Part shown: positions 59,151 through 64,000 of the stretch, piece by piece
How positions within the stretch are numbered: position 1 is the first letter of the stretch
Layout: every line of letters begins with the position of its first letter
Origin: Taudactylus pleione
Lineage: Eukaryota; Chordata; Amphibia; Anura; Myobatrachidae
Length of the DNA stretch: 64,000 bases
Assembly (NCBI GenBank): GCA_031769625.1
Contig: JAUIMM010000113.1
Coordinates: forward strand, 10,489,001 to 10,553,000
Reading direction: 5' to 3'
Program-made: the position numbers and the translations under genes
Notes under the pieces: model-generated
The model's database searches: none
What the model was told of the DNA's origin: nothing
The model's input: the letters and a program-made list of their open reading frames with translations, nothing else

Positions 59151-59673
59151 ATATTATTTTTTTAGCACTTGGGGGGAGCACCCCTGATGGACAGAGCACC
59201 CCATGGACAACACTACAGCACTCCTTTAGGACTGGGACACTGCACAGGACTTTGGAGTGGACACAGCCCCTATGGAGAACTGACTGCACAACACAGTCCA
59301 GCCAGCCCCTATGGACTTTGAAGTAGTGGACACAGCCCCTATTAACAACAGCAGCACAGCACAACACAGCCAGCCCCTATGGACTTTGAAGTAGTGGACA
59401 ACAGCAGCACTACACTACACTACACTACACTACACTACACAGCCCTAACTCCCACCCTCCCTCTTCACTGTCCACAGCCGAGTGAGAAAATGGCGCCGAC
59501 GCGGGTACCTTATATAGGATCCAAAACCCGCGAGACTCGGAAGGCGGGATGATGACGTTTTGCCTCGATTTCAGATCCGAGTCAGGCGGGAAAAGTCGAG
59601 CCTGACTCGGATCGGACTCGGATCGGGGGGGCTCGGGGGGGTTCGGATTTCAGAAATCCGAACCCGCTCACCC

Positions 59674-59676
<3 letters not shown>

Positions 59677-59741
<65 letters not shown>

Positions 59742-59930
59742 ATGTATATGTGATGTATATCTGTGTATATATTTGTGTATAAATAAATAAAAAAAATGTG
59801 GAGGGAGAGAGAGGGTGAAATCCACAATCTGTGGGCACTCATACACAGGGGCAAATTTTCTCAGGTGGCCATCTAAAATCATAGATACCTGTAGATCCTG
59901 CATTATATATATGTATTATGTGTATATATA

Positions 59931-59965
<35 letters not shown>
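59677..59965. repeat. AT/TG microsatellites beside hAT copy 3
   Basis: An AT tract at 59677-59732 followed by TGTGTG and TATATC tracts, and another AT tract at 59928-59962. The counterpart on the other side of the element is 53737-53757. Confidence 0.9.
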
Positions 59966-60246
59966 TACACACCAATTGTTTTGTTTAGGGGTGTGTTGGG
60001 CCCAAAACATCGACTATTATATATATATTTCAATACAGTTTGACTTTTTTCAAAGCAGCGAGTGGCTGTATCTTCCCTTTATTGTCCCTGCCCTCAGCCC
60101 CTCTGTAACACACCCTCAATATTCCTGCCACTTATACTGCCTGTCACTCTCATTGCTTCTCATTTCCCTGTCACTCTGTCACATTCACCCTTGTATAACT
60201 CTCACTGATCCTCATATTGCTTACACTCATCATTTACTGTATTCCT

Positions 60247-60785
60247 GCTCTCACCCTGACCCTAACGCTAAGCACCACACACTCACCCTGGCCCTAATGC
60301 TAAGCACCACACAGTCACCCTGGCCCTAATGCTACGCACCACACACTCACCCTGGCCCTAATGCTAAGTACCACACACTCACCCTGGCCCTAATGCTAAG
60401 CACCACACAGTCACCCTGGCCCTAACGCTAAGCACCACACAGTCACCCTGGCCCTAACGCTAAGCACCACACACTCACCCTGGCCCTAACGCTAAGCACC
60501 ACACACTCACCCTGGCTCTAACGCTAAGCACCACACACTCACCCAGGCTCTAACGCTAAGCACCACACACTCACCCTGGCCCTAACGCTAAGCACCACAC
60601 ACTCACCCTGGCCCTAACGCTAAGCACCACACACTCACCCTGGCTCTAACGCTAAGCACCACACAGTCACCCTGGCTCTAACGCTAAGCACCACACAGTC
60701 ACCCTGGCTCTAACGCTAAGCACCACACACTCACCCTGGCCCTAACACTAAGCACCACACACTCACCCTAGCCCTAACGCTAAGC
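60247..60785. repeat. 32-bp minisatellite (about 17 units)
   Basis: Unit CACCCTGGCCCTAACGCTAA followed by GCACCACACACT, with C/T and A/G variants scattered among units. Lies in the non-nested part of the 53310-61526 hAT element. Confidence 0.95.
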
Positions 60786-60991
60786 CAGGCAACGCCAGAC
60801 ATTATATCTAGTGTGTGTAAATACTGTGTATACTGTATATTATGTGCAGTATGTTTTTCAATTTCAGTCCTTTAGTGGATATTGTTTTTGTTTGCTGTTG
60901 TGTGTTTTTGGAAGAGTATAATAGCCGAATCCATTCTAAGTATACTGAAGGCGGATACACATACACACACACACATGCAAGATCAACACTA

Positions 60992-61141
60992 AGGGGCCTG
61001 TGTACTAAACCTTAAAGTGAATGAAGATAAAGTACCAGCCAATCGGCTCGTGCCATTTTACAGGCTGTGTTTGAAAATGACAGGAGCTGATTGGTTGGTA
61101 CTTTATCTTCATTCACTTTAACTCTCTCCAGGGCTTAGTAC
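60992..61141. mobile_element. Foldback MITE (small)
   Basis: Left arm AAGTGAATGAAGATAAAGTACC and right arm GGTACTTTATCTTCATTCACTT fold on each other, with CCAATC/GATTGG inside. Ends GGGGCCTGTGTACTAA and a diverged TTAGTAC. Confidence 0.8.
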
Positions 61142-61644
61142 TGTGCATTGTGATCTGCAGTGACTTAGTCACTGATGCTGCAGTGTGCCGGTGCTGCCCG
61201 TGGCTGAGGGCAAGGGGGAGACTGGGAGCTCCTCTCTCTATTCCGCTCCAGCAAGTTGAAGTGGCAGCAACCGGTAGTTCCGCTGTGTGAGTCTGACAGG
61301 TCAGGTCAAACTTTTGTAGGGCGGCATGGGCAATGCATATGTGTTTTATTTTTTTTCCTGTGAGGGCCATTGCGTTTGATTTGTTTTTCCTGTAGGGGAC
61401 AACTGTGTTTTATTCTTTTCCTGTGAGGGTTATTGTGTTTTAAGTGCAACCTCTAGTCAGGGTTAACAACACCAGGGCCACTTGCTTGTGTTGCCCCCCA
61501 GGCTGAAAGTTGCCAGCCAGCCCCTGCTGCTTAGTAAATAGACCCCTGAATCTCTTTACTCTTCACAGAGCCCTGTGCTGAGCCTATTTTGGTACAAAAA
61601 ATATGTTTCATTGTCCAGAAGACATTGAATCTTCATAAAGCATA

Positions 61645-62110
61645 GCGCTCGCAAGCAGGTCGATGGTGGGCCATTGCGCACGCGAGACATGCACGAGCCC
61701 CGGAGCGAGTGAAAAATCACTCGCTCCAGGGCTCGCTACAAGACGGGGTGGCTGTCAATGTTGATCAACAGCTCGCCCCATTTTGTAGGCGGGGAGGGGG
61801 GTGGCTGCACAAATGGAGGCGTTACCGAAGGAACGCCTGCCGTTTTTGGATGGCCCTACTGACATCACTAGTGATGTCAGTAGTGGACTTCCTGTTCTGT
61901 TAGAGCAGGAAATCCACTCGGGCTTGCGAAACCTGAGACCCTACCGCAGGGTCTCCTCGCAAGCCCGATGGTCGCGACCATCGCCAGGCCGCACGCACGC
62001 GCTGTCACCCACAGCTGTGCAAGCGGCCTGGAGGCCGGTCAAAAAAAAAATAGGGACGCCCTGATTCAGAGCGAGTGCGCGCAAATAGCGGGAGCCTCTG
62101 AATCAGGCCC
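61645..62110. mobile_element. PIF/Harbinger MITE in the second duplicated flank
   Basis: The right end CTGAATCAGGCCC stops at 62110 and is followed by TAAATGTGAT. The uninterrupted first flank reads CTAAATGTGAT at 34048, so the insertion lies at a TAA site. The left terminus has been lost. Confidence 0.75.
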
Positions 62111-62859
62111 TAAATGTGATGCTTTAATAGAATGAAAAAAATTAAATTGCAAATGCCATATTAATGGGAATGCAGCCGTGCAACGCAATACATTAGAAAC
62201 CTGCAAATTCACTGAGGCATGAGACTCAGTAGCTCAGGTCACAAGTCATATAGAGTAACTAATTCCTAATTCCTAATTCATTATTATCCCTCATTCTCAT
62301 GAACCTATTTGGCGATGTCATTAGTTCCTAGTAAATTAATAGCTTTTATTATTCCATTGTAAAGTGCAACAGTATATGCTAGCACTACTGTATATAGATA
62401 AATGTTAGTAATAATAGTAATATTAATACAACCCATATAGCTGCATATATTGTGTAATATACTACACGAGTTGTTGGTTCTATAACCCCAGCCTTATAAA
62501 GACATGTGCAGGATGAAAATATATACAATAAATGTCTTAATCATAGGTGGATTCATATAAAGGTTCATGATGACCATTAATACTGTATCTAGGAAATATA
62601 AAAGCAGACAGTCCAATTAAAATGATCAATATATGGCATGGGACTGTAGTTTTAACTCAATGAAAGGCAATTGCTCAAGTAAATACAGTTTCTTCAATTC
62701 AGAAGAAAGCAAACGCAGATTGTGTCACATTGGCTTATAACAAATCTTTTTATTTTACATCTATGACCTATGGCTCAGCAAAAAGGTCAAGCATGAATGT
62801 ACTTCAGAATAGTTACTATTTACATCATGAATAAATACTTACCAGGAGGAACATATAGG
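62111..62859. repeat. Duplicated flank, second copy
   Basis: Colinear with 34045-34190 plus 35224-35650, without the Harbinger MITE that splits the first copy. It also has extra sequence at about 62310-62510 that the first copy lacks. Confidence 0.85.
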
Positions 62860-63018
62860 GGGAGATGTATCAAACCTTGGAGAGAGATAAAAGAGTACCA
62901 ACCAATCAACTCCTAACTGTCATGTTACATGCTGTGTTTGAAAAATGACAGGAGCTGATTGGTTGGTACTTTATCTCTCTCCACTTTATCTCTGTCCAAG
63001 GTTTGATCCATCTCCCTC
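62860..63018. mobile_element. Foldback MITE (GGGGGAGATGTATCAAACC)
   Basis: The left arm GGGGGAGATGTATCAAACC matches the complement of GGTTTGATCCATCTCCCTC at the right. The inner part has CCAACCAATC and GATTGGTTGG. Related to the 60992-61141 element. Confidence 0.85.
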
Positions 63019-64000
63019 ATATTCTGCTAATGTTGCCTGTGATGTTTCATGTACAGTACTATCTATTATAAAGAGAAGGCATGAAAAAGAGTATTAATTG
63101 TATTACTATTGGACAGTACCTCCTTATAGGCTAGAATTGATCTTTTTTTTTTTTTATCCCAAGCCTTGTTTTAACTGTCCAATTTCTGATGTTTGCATTT
63201 AAACATGGTAACCTGACTGTGGAGGCCCCATATTTGATTGGCTGGTGGCCTGACATGCCACCAGCAGCGGTGACCATCGAGGGGCTGCAGACCATCGATG
63301 GATCGCCATAGATGTTTTTTTTATGGTAATCACCGATAGACCCATCAATGGTAACCATCAATGAACACCCTACCGATGGCCATCCCTATTCACGACTGTG
63401 AGGGTGATCACACCAGTGCAATCAGGAACTTCAAGGACCTTACAGTGTCTACTCCAGTGTGTGCTGAAGCTCCGCCTCTTCCGTGTGATGTACTGTATGA
63501 AATCACATGCCGCCACCCTCTTGAAAATCTGTGCAGGCATAGAGACAGCCAGACGTGCAGCAGAGGGGCAATGGCCAGAGACCAGAGGCAATTAATCATG
63601 TAAATAAAATGATAAAAAAAACATGCTACTCATGCTGAAGATGATGCAACATCTATACAAAATTGACCGGATTTTTTGAGCAGTGAGAAGTTTGAGCCGC
63701 TAAGATAAACTTGCATGCTGTCAATGTCCATAAAGCCTAGAAGGACTTTAGTCAGAGGAAAATTTACATTGAAATTTGAAACACCTGGTCCTCGGATGCC
63801 TATATTTCCATCTTTAGTTCCCCTCCTATCAAAAGCTGGCTACACCACTGCCGTTACCACCTCTATGTAGGCGACACGCTCTTCAACTTCTTCTATTCTC
63901 TATAATCTCATATGTTCAACTGCCTCTCCACCATCTTCAAATTTCAATTATAGATTTATCCTTGTGATAGTTTCCGTTCCACTCTCTGCCATTCTGAATC
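63019..64000. other. Unassigned DNA at window end
   Basis: No gene recognised. Repeated CCATCGATGG/ACCATCAATG motifs near 63280-63380. Translation near 63865-63900 (YVGDTLFNFF) faintly resembles the YADDTQLYLSF region of L2-type reverse transcriptase, too weak to call. Confidence 0.35.

Larger units (their letters stand above)
53758..59676 (-). mobile_element. hAT transposon copy 3, full length with intact gene
   Basis: Ends TAGGGGTGTGCACCGGCC and CCGCTCACCCCTA, inserted in an AT dinucleotide tract. 5919 bp long. Contains an uninterrupted transposase gene (57506-54393), the 3' hairpin (54281-54336), a ten-unit 5' array and a subterminal palindrome (59639-59665). A good candidate for an autonomous, possibly active copy. 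Confidence 0.95.
53310..61526. mobile_element. hAT element with perfect CTGCTTAG duplication, containing hAT copy 3
   Basis: Starts CAGTGGCGGGCTGGG and ends CCAGCCAGCCCCTG, flanked by identical 8-bp repeats CTGCTTAG (53302-53309 and 61527-61534). Without hAT copy 3 it is about 2.3 kb. No transposase remnant of its own was recognised. It includes a 32-bp minisatellite and a smaller foldback MITE. Confidence 0.9.
53133..61547. mobile_element. Foldback MITE split by an 8.2-kb insertion
   Basis: The left end AGGGGTCTGTTTACTAAGC (53133) pairs with GCTTAGTAAATAGACCCCT ending at 61547. The foldback arms (53160-53305) carry CCAATCAGCTCCCAAC and its complement. The element is interrupted near its right end by the hAT element at 53310-61526. 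Confidence 0.85.

Overview
This window looks like intergenic and intronic DNA from a large, transposon-rich vertebrate genome. An anuran amphibian is the best guess. The support is a vertebrate-type SLC7 amino-acid-transporter exon, an L2-type LINE tail, full-length PIF/Harbinger and hAT (BED-finger) DNA transposons, and many foldback MITEs. The species assignment is inference. Nothing prokaryotic or viral was seen.

Host-gene content is small: one large first coding exon of an SLC7A13-like transporter (24278-25001, +). A second, dead copy lies 27.8 kb downstream (52044-52938). Non-coding flanks also match (about 34045-34190 and 35224-35650 against 62110-62860), so this is a tandem segmental duplication later filled by different transposons in each copy. 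No further transporter exons were recognised.

The rest is mobile DNA. (1) 245-4747: truncated, MITE-interrupted hAT copy. (2) 9435-16964: full-length PIF/Harbinger element with a CTA target duplication. It carries three genes: an intact small Myb/SANT-like protein, a HARBI1-type transposase on the opposite strand with two lesions, and a second Myb/SANT-like protein with one stop codon. (3) 16988-24000: Harbinger MITEs, a 45-bp minisatellite and an old hAT remnant. (4) 25118-35650: L2 LINE tail, nested Harbinger MITEs, and a hAT MITE holding a 24-bp minisatellite. (5) 35855-42787: nest of elements around a nearly intact hAT. (6) 42820-51880: repeats, plus an older + strand hAT (46888-50657) with a perfect 8-bp target duplication and no BED finger. 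(7) 53133-61547: three-level nest with an intact 1037-aa hAT transposase gene at its core. (8) 61645-64000: Harbinger MITE, duplicated flank, foldback MITE and unassigned sequence.

The transposons fall into autonomous and non-autonomous sets. The Harbinger element has ends matching at least seven MITEs here. The hAT family is present at several stages of decay, from intact to remnant. Most other open frames are minisatellite artefacts or opposite-strand shadows of the transposase genes.
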